64,000 nucleotides of DNA from Azoarcus sp. Aa7 (lineage in GTDB: Bacteria > Pseudomonadota > Gammaproteobacteria > Burkholderiales > Rhodocyclaceae), in NCBI RefSeq assembly GCF_014822185.1, contig NZ_QVLR01000030.1:37463-101462 (forward strand). The letters are read 5' to 3'. The first letter of the stretch is position 1; each line of letters opens with the position of its first letter. Under the pieces are notes generated by a model, which worked only from the letters and a program-made list of their open reading frames with translations, was not told the origin of the DNA and searched no databases. Shown one piece after another: positions 16,150 to 25,423 of the stretch. The position numbers were made by a program, and so were the translations under genes.

Positions 16150-17391
16150 TCACCCGAACGCTTTCTCCTGACCGAGCGCGTCGATGGTCGCGGCGTCGTA
16201 GCCGAGCACCTCGCGCAGCACGGCCTCGCGGTGCTCGCCGACGGTGGGCGCACGGGTGGGCTCGGGCAGCTCCTCGCCGACGAACTGCACCGGGAAGCCG
16301 AGCATGTCGGCACCGTGCGTCTCGTGCGGGATGACCTTGAAACGCGCCTGGAACTGCGGGTCATCGACGATGTTCTGCGCGGTATTGACCGGGGCGATCG
16401 GAGTGTTGGCCTCGACGCCGAAGGCGAGCCACTGTTCGGTGGTGCGCGTCTTGAAGATGTCGCGCAGGATGACCTGCAGCTCGCGGTTGCCGCGCGCGTG
16501 GTCGGCGTACTTCGAGCCGGGCCACTTGTCGAAGAGGTCCATGCGGCCGACGCCCGCGCAGAAGTTCTTCCAGAAGGCCTGCTCGGAGGCCATGAAGAGC
16601 ACGTGGCCGTCGGCCGATGCGTAGAGCTGGTAGCGCACGCCCTCCTTCATGCCGGCGGTGGCGACCGGGCGGCGCACCCAGTTGTCGGACTTGTTGCCGG
16701 TGACGACGTCCTCGGGGCGTGCATAGGCCATGTGGCTTTCGCTGCGGTACCAGTCGAAGGCGGCGGCGGCGTCGCTTTGCGCGAGTTCCATGAAGGCGCC
16801 CTCGCCCGTTTCGCGTGCGCGGATCACTGCGGCGAGCACCGCCAGGCCGCCGAACAGCGGCGCGGCGTTGATGCCGATGCCGACGTGTTCGGGGATGTAG
16901 CAGAAGCCTTCGTCGTCATACGCGGGCTTCACGATGCCGGCCCAGGTGTCGTAGGCGATGCCGTGCGAGGGCATGTCCTTGTACGGGCCGCTCATGCCGT
17001 AGCCGGAGACGGTGATGAAGACGATCTTCGGGTTGATCTTGCGCAGGTCCTCGTAGCCGAGGCCGTACTTCGCGAGCGCGCCGGGCTTGGACGCCTCGAT
17101 CACGACGTCCGCGTCGCGCACGAGGTCGCGGTAGATGCGGCGCGCGGCCTCGGTCTTGAGGTCGAGCGCGATGCTCTTCTTGCCGCGGTTGAGGTGGTAG
17201 TGCATCAGCGACACGCCCTCGATGACCGGCCAGGTCATCTCGCGGATGTAGTCGCCGGCCGGCGTTTCGACCTTGATGACTTCGGCGCCGAGATCCGCGA
17301 GCGCGGTGGTGATGGCGGCGGGGCCGAGAATCGAGCTTTCGATGATGCGCAGACTGCCGAGCGGCGGGACGGGCGTATTCATGATGGGCAT
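16150..17391 (-). CDS. Family III (CaiB/BaiF) CoA transferase
   Basis: The 413-residue protein has the family III pattern: IIESSILGPAAITTALADLG, VIKVETPAGDYIRE, HLNRGKKSIALDLK with the catalytic-region segment, ADVVIEASKPGALAKYGLGY, and VSGYGMSGPYKDMPSHG. These enzymes move CoA between carboxylic acids. In bile-acid and steroid pathways members act on the side chain or the late ring acid. ATG at 17391 and 17382 are both possible starts. It leads the minus-strand operon that continues to the IpdC-like flavoprotein and EtfB. No consensus box was found upstream. Confidence 0.9.
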   Translation of the reverse strand: MPIMNTPVPPLGSLRIIESSILGPAAITTALADLGAEVIKVETPAGDYIREMTWPVIEGVSLMHYHLNRGKKSIALDLKTEAARRIYRDLVRDADVVIEASKPGALAKYGLGYEDLRKINPKIVFITVSGYGMSGPYKDMPSHGIAYDTWAGIVKPAYDDEGFCYIPEHVGIGINAAPLFGGLAVLAAVIRARETGEGAFMELAQSDAAAAFDWYRSESHMAYARPEDVVTGNKSDNWVRRPVATAGMKEGVRYQLYASADGHVLFMASEQAFWKNFCAGVGRMDLFDKWPGSKYADHARGNRELQVILRDIFKTRTTEQWLAFGVEANTPIAPVNTAQNIVDDPQFQARFKVIPHETHGADMLGFPVQFVGEELPEPTRAPTVGEHREAVLREVLGYDAATIDALGQEKAFG

Positions 17392-17674
17392 TCACCTCGT
17401 GATCCGGAGCGCTTGTCCGGGGATTGCAAAGGAAGGGCGCAGCGAGCCGAGCCGTGGCGGATCGGCCGTTGCGATCACGATAGGGAATTGCCGGAAGGGG
17501 GTTTCCGGGCTTGCGTTTCTGATCAGGCCATCGGAATTGCAATTCGGGCCAGTCAAATGTTTATCGGAGATCCATCGCCCAGAATCGCAGCACGATCAAT
17601 GCGATGCGGCGCTCGGCCCGGTCTCCCGGAAGAGCGTCGCGAAAACGATCAACGGACAATCCGAAGGAGCTTCG

Positions 17675-17983
17675 ATGAAAACCCTGAAAGCCGGAACGCG
17701 CCTGAAGAGCGCCGCGTGCGATACCGAAGTGATGGTGATCCGCACCCGCCCCGAGCCCGTGCTGCTGTGCTGTGGCGGCATGGAGATGATCGCGATGGAC
17801 GGCCAGAAGGCGGCTGCCGAGCCGGATGCGGCCTTCGCGCAAGGCACGCTGGTGGGCAAGCGCTATGTGGATGAGCAGGACACGACTGAACTGCTGTGCA
17901 CGAAGGGCGGCAAGGGCGGTCTGTCGCTGGAGGGTGCGATCCTTGTCGTGAAGCAGGCCAAGGCCCTGCCCTCGTCGGACTGA
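17675..17983 (+). CDS. Small protein of unknown function preceding the acyl-CoA ligase
   Basis: A 102-residue protein with a good AAGGAGC site. It has CGxxM-type features: KSAACDTEVMVI, then VLLCCGGMEM with paired cysteines, and LLCTKGGKGGLSLEG. I do not recognise the family with certainty. It is 5 bp from the acyl-CoA ligase start, so it is the first gene of that operon. Cysteine positions could bind a metal, but this is speculation. Confidence 0.65.
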   Translation: MKTLKAGTRLKSAACDTEVMVIRTRPEPVLLCCGGMEMIAMDGQKAAAEPDAAFAQGTLVGKRYVDEQDTTELLCTKGGKGGLSLEGAILVVKQAKALPSSD

Positions 17984-17987
17984 GCCC

Positions 17988-19502
17988 ATGAACATCGTCA
18001 TGGCCCTGGAGATGGCGGCCGACTGCCATCCCGATCGGATCGCCGTCACGTCCGGCACAAAAAGTCTCACCTCCGGGGAGTTGCTGCGCGCGGCGCGCAC
18101 TGCCGGAGCGGTCGTGCGCAACAGCGGCTGCCGCTACGTCGGCCTGCTCGACATCAACAGCACCGCGGCGCCGGTGGCGATCTTCGCCGCGGCCTATGCG
18201 GGCGTGCCCTACGTGCCGATGAACTACCGGCTGACGCGCCCGGAGCTGGAGGCGCTGCTCGCCCGCATCGAACCGGCCTTCCTCGTCGCCGCCCCGGCCT
18301 ACGTCGAGGCGCTGACGATGCCGGCCGGCAACCACGTCGTAAGCGCCGAGGACTTCCTCGCGCTGGCGCAGGGCGACACCCCACCGGCCACCGAAGCGCC
18401 GGGCGAGCCGTCGTCGGTCGCGGTGCAGCTCTTCACCAGCGGCACCACCGGCGCCCCGAAGGCCGCGGTGCTGCGCCACGAGAACCTGATGAGCTACATC
18501 CTCGGCACCGTCGACTTCGCCGGCGCCGACGACGCGGATGCCGCGCTGGTCGCGGTGCCCCCGTATCACATCGCCGGCATCTCGGCGGTGCTGAGCTCGA
18601 CCTATGCCTGCCGACGCATGGTGCAGCTGCCGAACTTCGACGGCGCGACCTGGCTCGGGCTGTGCCGCGACGAGGGCGTCACCAACGCCTTCGTCGTGCC
18701 GACGATGCTCTCGCGCGTGATCGAGCATCTCGACGCCACTGGCGAGTCCGGTGCGCTGCCGGCGATGAAGGCGATCGCCTACGGGGGCGGAAAGATGCCG
18801 CCGCAGGTGATCGAGAAGGCGATGGCGATCTGGCCCGCGGTGGATTTCACGAACGCCTATGGGCTCACCGAAACGAGTTCGACGATCTGCCTGCTCGGCC
18901 CCGAGGATCACCGCGACGCGTTCGCGAGCAGCGACCCGGAGGTGCGCCGCCGCCTGCATTCGGTGGGCAAGCCGATCGGCACCGTGGAGATCGAGATCCG
19001 CGGCACGAACGGCAAGGCGTTGCCCGCGGGCGAAGTCGGCGACGTGTTCGTGCGCGGCGGGCAGGTGTCGGGCGAATACCTCGGCGTCGGCAGCCTGCTC
19101 GACGCGGACGGTTGGTTCCCGACGCGGGACCGTGGCTTCCTGGACCGCTACGGTTTCCTCTACCTCGACGGGCGGGCCGACGACGTGATCGTGCGCGGCG
19201 GCGAGAACATCTCGCCGGGCGAGATCGAGGACGTGCTGCGCGAACACCCGGCAGTGTCCGACGTCGCGGTCGTCGCAATGGCGGACGAGCAGTGGGGCGA
19301 GGCGGTGGCCGCGGTGGTGGTGCCGCGCGAAGGTACAAACGTGGCGGCGAGCGACCTGCAGGACTGGGTGCGGGAACGCCTGCGTTCGTCGCGCGTGCCC
19401 GCGGCCATCCGCTTCCGCAACGAACTGCCGTACAACGAAATGGGCAAGGTGCTGCGGCGCGTGCTGAAGGACGACTTCCGCAGCGCGGCGGTGTCGGCCT
19501 GA
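17988..19502 (+). CDS. AMP-forming acyl-CoA synthetase (FadD-like)
   Basis: The 504-residue adenylate-forming ligase has the P-loop-like LFTSGTTGAPKAAVLRHENL, AYGLTETSST in the middle, RDRGFLDRYGFLYLDGRADD with the hinge, GENISPGEIEDVL and the C-terminal lysine in EMGKVLRR. It makes acyl-CoA from an acid, ATP and CoA. FadD3, which activates the HIP acid left after ring A/B removal in steroid degraders, is of the same length, so it is a candidate, but short- to medium-chain ligases look alike. It lies downstream of the small gene and upstream of the CaiB-like gene, 11 bp apart. Confidence 0.9.
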   Translation: MNIVMALEMAADCHPDRIAVTSGTKSLTSGELLRAARTAGAVVRNSGCRYVGLLDINSTAAPVAIFAAAYAGVPYVPMNYRLTRPELEALLARIEPAFLVAAPAYVEALTMPAGNHVVSAEDFLALAQGDTPPATEAPGEPSSVAVQLFTSGTTGAPKAAVLRHENLMSYILGTVDFAGADDADAALVAVPPYHIAGISAVLSSTYACRRMVQLPNFDGATWLGLCRDEGVTNAFVVPTMLSRVIEHLDATGESGALPAMKAIAYGGGKMPPQVIEKAMAIWPAVDFTNAYGLTETSSTICLLGPEDHRDAFASSDPEVRRRLHSVGKPIGTVEIEIRGTNGKALPAGEVGDVFVRGGQVSGEYLGVGSLLDADGWFPTRDRGFLDRYGFLYLDGRADDVIVRGGENISPGEIEDVLREHPAVSDVAVVAMADEQWGEAVAAVVVPREGTNVAASDLQDWVRERLRSSRVPAAIRFRNELPYNEMGKVLRRVLKDDFRSAAVSA

Positions 19503-19513
19503 GTCTGCTGACC

Positions 19514-20917
19514 ATGGCCTCCGTCCGCCCGCTCGCCGGTTTGCGCGTCGCGCTGGGGGGGCGGGGCCATGCGAGCGACTACGCGCGTCAATTGCTGGCG
19601 TCGCTGGGGGCCGAATGCGAGGCGAAGGGCGACGGCGAGTCCGACGAGCACCCAGCGCTCGCATGGCGCCGCAGCGGATTGATGGCGCTCACGGGACGGG
19701 CGGGCGGCGCGGCGCGGATGTGCCCGGTGCCGCTCACCGCCTGTGCCGACGGGGCGCTCGCCGCACTGGCGGCACTCGGGGGCGGTTTGCGCGTCGCACC
19801 CGGCAGCGGCGCCGCCTTGATGGGCGTGCGTGCACAATTCGCCGGCCTGGCCCGTCAGGGCGCGGTCTCGCCGGGCGGAACCTGCCGCCTGCTCGCATGC
19901 CGCGACGGACATATCGCGATCAACCTCGCCCGCCCCGACGACTGGGCGATGGTGCCGGCGTGGCTCGAAAGCGATGATGTCCCCAATTGGGTCACCGTCG
20001 CTGCGCGGGTGTCGGATCAACCGGCCGCGCAGCTGCTTGAACGCGCGCGCCTGCTGGGGCTTGCGGCCGCCGTGTCGGCGGCCCCCACGCCACGCTCGTG
20101 GCTCGAACTGAATCTTCTCGGCGCTCCCAAGGCGCCACGCCCGCGGTGTGCCGGCGACGACCGCCCCCTCGTCGTGGACCTCTCGTCCCTGTGGGCTGGA
20201 CCACTGTGCGGACAACTCCTGCGTGAATTGGGCGCCCACGTGATCAAAGTCGAATCGTCTGCACGGCCCGACGGAGCCCGCCGCGGCCCGGCGGCCTTCT
20301 TCGATCTGCTCAACGCGGGCAAGGCGAGCGTGCAGCTCGACCTCGCCTCGCCCACCGGACGCGATCGCCTGCGGCAACTGATCGAGCGCGCCGACATCGT
20401 GATCGAGGCCTCCCGTCCGCGCGCCCTGCGCCAGATGGGCGTCGCCGCCGAAGACTGGCTTGCCGCGCGCGCCGGACGCAGCTGGCTGAGCATCACCGGC
20501 CATGGCAGACGGGGTGACGCCGCCGACTGGGTCGCATTCGGCGACGACGCGGGCGTGGGCGCGGGACTCTCCGAGCTGATGCACCGCGCGACGGGCGAAC
20601 GGCTGATCTGCGGCGACGCGATCGGCGACCCGCTCACGGGCCTGCATGCCGCGCTCGCCGCGTGGGCGAGCTGGCGTGCGGGCGGCGGTCATCTGCTCGC
20701 GCTCTCGCTGGACGCGGTGCTGCGGCATTGCGTGAGCTTCGGCGCGCCGCGATCGGACGACGCGCTGCACGAGCGCCATGCCCGTTGGACCCGCGTTGCG
20801 AGATCCCGGCGCAACATCGCGCGCGCCCCGCTCTGCTTCGCGCCGCAGAGCCACGCGCGCCCGCTCGGCGCCGACACCGCGGCCGTGCTGTCGGTCCTCG
20901 GCGTGCGCGCGGCATGA
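19514..20917 (+). CDS. Tandem CaiB/BaiF-like CoA transferase with a degenerate first half
   Basis: The C-terminal half (about residues 215-460) is recognisable as family III CoA transferase: VDLSSLWAGPLCGQLLRELG, HVIKVESSARPDG, FFDLLNAGKASVQLDL, IVIEASRPRALRQMG. The N-terminal half starts with LAGLRVALGGRGHASDYAR, LLASLGAEC, and a later ADGALAALAALGGG. It looks like a decayed copy of the same fold without the conserved residues. Single-domain members have about 400 residues; at 467 this is a shortened two-part protein. It overlaps the amidohydrolase start by 4 bp (ATGA). A CoA-transferase function is likely only if the second half is active. Confidence 0.75.
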   Translation: MASVRPLAGLRVALGGRGHASDYARQLLASLGAECEAKGDGESDEHPALAWRRSGLMALTGRAGGAARMCPVPLTACADGALAALAALGGGLRVAPGSGAALMGVRAQFAGLARQGAVSPGGTCRLLACRDGHIAINLARPDDWAMVPAWLESDDVPNWVTVAARVSDQPAAQLLERARLLGLAAAVSAAPTPRSWLELNLLGAPKAPRPRCAGDDRPLVVDLSSLWAGPLCGQLLRELGAHVIKVESSARPDGARRGPAAFFDLLNAGKASVQLDLASPTGRDRLRQLIERADIVIEASRPRALRQMGVAAEDWLAARAGRSWLSITGHGRRGDAADWVAFGDDAGVGAGLSELMHRATGERLICGDAIGDPLTGLHAALAAWASWRAGGGHLLALSLDAVLRHCVSFGAPRSDDALHERHARWTRVARSRRNIARAPLCFAPQSHARPLGADTAAVLSVLGVRAA

Positions 20918-22353
20918 GCCCCACTCCGAACCTGCTCATCCGCGACGCGGAGCTTCAATCCGGGGCGCGGGTGGACGTGCGCCTCGCCTCCGGACGTATC
21001 GAGCGCATCGCACCGGGACTGCCGCCGCGCGACGGCGAGGCCGTGATCGATGCGCGCGGCCGCGCGTTGTCGGTCGGGCTGCACGACCACCACCTGCACC
21101 TCATGGCCCACGCGGCGGCGCTGGAATCCCTGCCGTGCGGGAACCCGGTCATCGGCTGCGTCACCGGCTTTTCGGAACTGCTGCTGATGCGGGCGCGCAT
21201 GGAAGATCCGTCAGCGCCGGGCTGGATCCGCGGCATCGGCTACCACGAGAGCGTCGCCGGCCCCATCGACCGGCGCTGGCTCGACGCCGTGGCGCCGCGC
21301 GTGCCCGTGCGCATCCAGCATCGCAGCGGCCGGCTGTGGATCCTGAACACCTGCGCGCTGCGTCGTCTCGGCGTGGATGAGAATGACGCCAAAAGCAGCC
21401 GCGGCACTCCGCTCGAGCGCATCGACGGACGGCTCACCGGGCGAATCTTCGACGGCGACGAGTGGCTGAGCGCGCGCCTTGCCGGCACCTACCCGTCGCT
21501 CGCGCGGACAAGTGAGGCCCTCGCCCGGCTGGGCGTAACCGGCGTCACCGACGCAGGCGCGCGCAATGGGCGCGGCGAATTCGGGCACTTCGTCGCGGAG
21601 CGGCGCGGCGGCCGCCTGAAGCAGGACGTGCAGGTGATGGGCAACGCGGAGCTCGACGGTCTCGCGGACGTGGCAGGCATCCGGGTCGGCCCGACCAAGC
21701 TGTACCTGTGCGACGCCGAGCTTCCGTCCTTCGAGGACTTCTGCCACGCCATCGCCCGGAGTCACGCGGCCGGGCGACCGGTGGCGATCCACTGCGTGAC
21801 CCGCGGCGAACTGATCTTCGCGACCGCCGCCCTGCGCCAATGCGGCCCCCTGCGCGGCGACCGCATCGAACACGCCTCCGTCGCCCCACCCGAGGGCGTC
21901 GAACTGCTGCGGGAACTGGGCCTCACCGTCGTGACCCAGCCGCATTTCGTGCTCGAACGCGGGGACAGCTATCTCGACGAAGTCGACCGGGAAGACCTGC
22001 CCTGGCTCTACCGCGGACGCGGTTTTGCGGAAGTCGGCATCGCGCTCGCCGCTGGCACCGACGCGCCCTGCGGTGAGCTCAACCCCTGGACCGCAATGTC
22101 CGCCGCCGTCAGCCGCCGCACGCGCAAGGGATCACTCATCGGCCCCGACGAAGCGCTCTCGCCCGCCGAAGCCCTCGCGCTGTTCACAGGTGACGCGAAT
22201 GATCCGGGCGGATCGTCACGCCGCATCGAAAGCGGTGCCGCGGGAGACCTGTGCCTGCTGAATCGTTCGTGGGAGGCTGCACTGGGCGATCTGGCAGCGG
22301 TCGGTGTGGATGCGACGATCAAGGATGGACGGGTGATCTGGCGCCGGAGCTAG
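20914..22353 (+). CDS. Amidohydrolase, YtcJ-like group
   Basis: The 479-residue metal-dependent hydrolase has VGLHDHHLHLMAHA near residue 53, a metal site of the amidohydrolase superfamily. RPVAIHCVTRGE, GDRIEHASVAPPEGVELL and ALAAGTDAPCGELNPW then supply the later histidines and the aspartate. The C-terminal TIKDGRVIWR strand closes the composite domain. The family hydrolyses amides, lactams or related bonds; the substrate here is not known. A ring-opening lactone/amide step or an unrelated function are both possible. It is the last gene of the plus-strand operon with the acyl-CoA ligase and converges on the crotonase gene with 4 bp overlap. Confidence 0.82.
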   Translation: MSPTPNLLIRDAELQSGARVDVRLASGRIERIAPGLPPRDGEAVIDARGRALSVGLHDHHLHLMAHAAALESLPCGNPVIGCVTGFSELLLMRARMEDPSAPGWIRGIGYHESVAGPIDRRWLDAVAPRVPVRIQHRSGRLWILNTCALRRLGVDENDAKSSRGTPLERIDGRLTGRIFDGDEWLSARLAGTYPSLARTSEALARLGVTGVTDAGARNGRGEFGHFVAERRGGRLKQDVQVMGNAELDGLADVAGIRVGPTKLYLCDAELPSFEDFCHAIARSHAAGRPVAIHCVTRGELIFATAALRQCGPLRGDRIEHASVAPPEGVELLRELGLTVVTQPHFVLERGDSYLDEVDREDLPWLYRGRGFAEVGIALAAGTDAPCGELNPWTAMSAAVSRRTRKGSLIGPDEALSPAEALALFTGDANDPGGSSRRIESGAAGDLCLLNRSWEAALGDLAAVGVDATIKDGRVIWRRS

Positions 22354-23360
22354 TCGACGACCTCTTCAACCAACCCCCACGCCAACGCCGTCGGCGCGCC
22401 GATGCGCCGCCCCGACAACGCCAGCCACGCCGTCCGCTGTCGCCCGATGCGTCGCGGCAAGCTCACGCAGCCGCCCGCGCCGGGGATGAGACCGAAGCGG
22501 AGTTCCGGCAGCTGGATGAAGGTGTCGCGGGCCGCCGTGACGCGATGCGCGAACACGGGGAGTTCGATTCCCGAGCCGATGCATGCGCTGTGCAGATGGG
22601 CGGTGACCCGATCGGCACATTGAAGGAGCAGCGCAGCAGGCAGACGCTGACTGCGGATGGCATGTGCTGTGGTCGGATCGGGGGCGGTGCCGAACTCGCG
22701 CAGCTCGCCACCCGTGCTGAAACAGCCGCCGGCACCGGAGAGCGTGACCGAGGCGATGGACTCGTCGGCGACGACCAGCTGCAGCGCCTCGCACAGGTGG
22801 TCCCGCATCTCGACCGACATCGCATTGCGGCTGCGCGGACGGTTCAGGATGAGTTCGAGCCGCGGTCCGTCGCGCGCGACGCGTACCGCCGGCCCCGCCT
22901 CGGCGATGAGCTTCTCAGGCGCGGGCGGATTCGCGCGCGACCACGCCGCGAACTCGGGCCCGGCCTGCAGCGTCGCGTAGGCCAGGGATTCGACGGCCAG
23001 GGCCTGCGCGGGCGGCATGCCTTCCGTGACGCGTAGCACCTGCACCAGCGTCATCGCTGCGAGCGGCGCCTTGCGGATGTTTGCAGCGATTGGTGCGAGA
23101 TCGGCGATGTCGTCCAGCACGACGTCGCAGGCGGCGAGCAGCGCGGGGGCGGCACCCTTAGCGGGAAACCCGATCACCGGGCAGGGCTGGCGTGCGAGCC
23201 AGGCGGCGAGCCGGTCCTCATCGCCTTCCTCTGGTCCGACGGGGGCGACGACGAGGAAAGGATCGGGCGCGAACGGCGAGCCCCCTGCCCCGCCGGCCGA
23301 CGCGAAGCGCAAAGCGCGCAGGTCGGCCAGATCGAGGACCGCAGGTTCGCCGTCCGCCAT
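22350..23360 (-). CDS. Enoyl-CoA hydratase/isomerase family protein with a degenerate N-terminal repeat
   Basis: The C-terminal half (about residues 160-336) is a crotonase domain: LELILNRPRSRNAMSVEMRD, LSGAGGCFSTGGELREFG as oxyanion-hole region, and LPELRFGLIPGAGGCVSL with a catalytic glutamate. The N-terminal half has GFPAKGAAPALLAACDVVLDD-like segments and NIRKAPLAAMTLVQVLR, which look like a worn crotonase copy. It is the last gene of the operon of acyl-CoA dehydrogenases and the LLM protein, 3 bp after the latter. It would hydrate or isomerise an unsaturated acyl-CoA in ring or side-chain degradation. Confidence 0.85.
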   Translation of the reverse strand: MADGEPAVLDLADLRALRFASAGGAGGSPFAPDPFLVVAPVGPEEGDEDRLAAWLARQPCPVIGFPAKGAAPALLAACDVVLDDIADLAPIAANIRKAPLAAMTLVQVLRVTEGMPPAQALAVESLAYATLQAGPEFAAWSRANPPAPEKLIAEAGPAVRVARDGPRLELILNRPRSRNAMSVEMRDHLCEALQLVVADESIASVTLSGAGGCFSTGGELREFGTAPDPTTAHAIRSQRLPAALLLQCADRVTAHLHSACIGSGIELPVFAHRVTAARDTFIQLPELRFGLIPGAGGCVSLPRRIGRQRTAWLALSGRRIGAPTALAWGLVEEVVD

Positions 23361-23363
23361 GGT

Positions 23364-24233
23364 TCAGTCCATCTTCGCGATGACCTCGTCGCCGAAGCGG
23401 CGGATCGCGTCGAGCTGGCCCTGGAGGTCCGTCGGATCGCTGCGCACATTCCACGGCAGCACGCCGGCATCCGTCACGCCGACCTCGGCGAGGCGCTTGA
23501 AGTCATCGACGGTTCGTGCGGCGAAATCGATGCCGTGGAACTGGAAGTCGCGCCCGAGGGTGCCGAACTCGGCGCGGTAGGCATTGACCTCGGCGATCAG
23601 GTCTTTCAGCGTCGGAAGGTCGGTGTTGGCAGAAACCCAGCCATCGCCCAGACGTGCGGCGCGGCGCAGTGCGGGCTTGCTGTGTCCGCCGATCAGGATC
23701 GGCACCGGCTTTTCCGGCACCGGGCGCATGCGCAGCGGGCCGAAGTCGTGATGCTTGCCATGGAATTCGAAGAACTCGCCGCTCATTGCGCCGCGCAACA
23801 CGGCGATGCACTCGTCCATCAGTTCGCCGCGGCGTTCGAAGTCCGCGCCGTTATAGACGAAGTCCTCCTTCCACGGACTCAGGCCCGCACCGAGCGCGAC
23901 GCGACCGTTGGAGATAACCGCAAGCGAACTCAGGGCCTTCGCGAGGATCAGCGGCTGGCGCACCGGCACCTTCATCACTCCAGGGTAGAAACCGATCCGC
24001 TGCGTCACCGCCGCCATCGTCGACATCGCGACGAAGGGCTCGATGAAGTCGGAATGTTCCAGGTATTGCCGGATCGCACTGGTTTCGGCATACGGATATT
24101 CCGACTCCGTCAGTCGCGGAAAGAACAGACTGTCCGGAATGGACAACCAATCCCAGCCGGCAGCGTCGGCGGCCTGGGCGATCGCGGTGTAATTGCGGTA
24201 GTTGCTGAAGCCGAGTTGCAGCACGAAACGCAT
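23364..24233 (-). CDS. LLM-class (luciferase-like) oxidoreductase, probably F420-dependent
   Basis: The 289-residue TIM-barrel protein starts MRFVLQLGFSNYRNYTAIAQ and has WDWLSIPDSLFFP, VALGAGLSPWKEDFVYNG, VPILIGGHSKPALRRAARLGDGW, all patterns of the F420-binding luciferase-like group. Such enzymes use reduced F420 or oxidised F420 to reduce or oxidise a substrate. FMN-dependent relatives exist, but the F420 genes only 2.5 kb away support F420. The start at 24233 (CATGGG on the plus strand) was preferred to an upstream reading. Its neighbours are acyl-CoA dehydrogenases, so an enoyl or hydroxy intermediate could be its substrate. Confidence 0.8.
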   Translation of the reverse strand: MRFVLQLGFSNYRNYTAIAQAADAAGWDWLSIPDSLFFPRLTESEYPYAETSAIRQYLEHSDFIEPFVAMSTMAAVTQRIGFYPGVMKVPVRQPLILAKALSSLAVISNGRVALGAGLSPWKEDFVYNGADFERRGELMDECIAVLRGAMSGEFFEFHGKHHDFGPLRMRPVPEKPVPILIGGHSKPALRRAARLGDGWVSANTDLPTLKDLIAEVNAYRAEFGTLGRDFQFHGIDFAARTVDDFKRLAEVGVTDAGVLPWNVRSDPTDLQGQLDAIRRFGDEVIAKMD

Positions 24234-24255
24234 GGGAACTCCCTTTCCGGTCGCA

Positions 24256-25401
24256 TCAGCGCGGCATGGCCAGCGCGCGCTCGGCGATGATGTTGAGCTG
24301 GATTTCGTTGGTGCCCGCGTAGATCGTGTCGGCGCGGGAGAAGAAGAACACTTGTTGCAGGCGCCGCACGGCATCGTCGTCGGAGCGCACGTCGCCGGCT
24401 GCGCCGAGCACGTCCATTGCCAGCTGGCCGAGGTCGCGGTGCCAGTTCGACCACGCGTACTTGTACATCAGCGATTCCGGACGAACGGCACCGTCATTGC
24501 CCGCGAGCATACGCAGGGCGTTGTGGCGCAGGGCGCGCAGACCGATCCACGCGTCGGCGATACGTTCGCGGATGGCGGGGTCGAAGGCCGTGCCGGTAGC
24601 GATGGCCGCATCCACGACGAGCTGCATCTCATGCACGAAGTGCATCTGCTGGCCCAGCGTCGAGGCGCCGCGCTCGAAGCCGAGCAAGGCCATCGCGACT
24701 CGCCAGCCCTCGCCGGGCTTGCCTACGATGCAGCCCGCATCGGTCGCGGCGCCGTCGAAGAACACCGCGTTGAACTCCGCCTCGCCGGTCATCTGGCGGA
24801 TCGGCTGGATCTCGATGCCCGGCTGGTCGAGCGGCATCAGAAGAAAGGTGAGTCCTTCGCGGCCCACCGAACCCGGCGTGCTGCGCGCGATCACGAAAAT
24901 CCAGTCGGATTCATGCGCGAGCGAGGTCCACACCTTCTGCCCCTGTACACGCCACACGTCGCCGTCCTGCCAGCAGCGGGTGGTGATCGCCGCGAGGTCC
25001 GAACCTGCGCCCGGCTCCGAATAGCCCTGGCACCAGAATTCGCGTCCCTCGCGGATGCCGGGCAGGAAGCGGCGTTGCTGCTCGGGGGTGCCGAGCTCGA
25101 TCAGGGTCGGGGCAAGCAGGGTTTCGCCGATGTGGCCCATGCGGCCGGGGCCGCCCGCGCGCACGTATTCCTCATGGAAGGCGAGCTGAAGTTCCAGCGG
25201 CAAACCGCGCCCCCCATGCTCCTGCGGCCACGACGCGCCAACCCAGCCCCCTTCGGCGAGCTTGCGTTCCCAGTCCTTGCGCAAGGCCGGGAAGGCCTCT
25301 TCGTCGCCGGGGCCGCCGCGGTGGCGCAGGCAGGCGAATTCGCCCTTCAGCTCGCGCGCGAGCCACGCGGCCACTTCGGCGCGAAAGGCCGTCTCGTTCA
25401 T
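24256..25401 (-). CDS. Acyl-CoA dehydrogenase
   Basis: The 381-residue flavoprotein has GRGLPLELQLAFHEEYVRAG, GYSEPGAGSDLA, KVWTSLAHESDW, and the C-terminal ADTIYAGTNEIQLNIIAERAL. The start at 25401 has AAGGA four bases upstream; earlier TTG/ATG codons at 25431 and 25422 are possible but overlap or touch the previous gene. It lies next to a second acyl-CoA dehydrogenase on the same strand. Steroid-degrading bacteria use such pairs as alpha2beta2 enzymes (ChsE-type) for side-chain or ring acyl-CoA, and this arrangement fits that. It passes electrons to ETF. Confidence 0.92.
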   Translation of the reverse strand: MNETAFRAEVAAWLARELKGEFACLRHRGGPGDEEAFPALRKDWERKLAEGGWVGASWPQEHGGRGLPLELQLAFHEEYVRAGGPGRMGHIGETLLAPTLIELGTPEQQRRFLPGIREGREFWCQGYSEPGAGSDLAAITTRCWQDGDVWRVQGQKVWTSLAHESDWIFVIARSTPGSVGREGLTFLLMPLDQPGIEIQPIRQMTGEAEFNAVFFDGAATDAGCIVGKPGEGWRVAMALLGFERGASTLGQQMHFVHEMQLVVDAAIATGTAFDPAIRERIADAWIGLRALRHNALRMLAGNDGAVRPESLMYKYAWSNWHRDLGQLAMDVLGAAGDVRSDDDAVRRLQQVFFFSRADTIYAGTNEIQLNIIAERALAMPR

Positions 25402-25423
25402 CGAATCCTTTGTCGCATCCATG

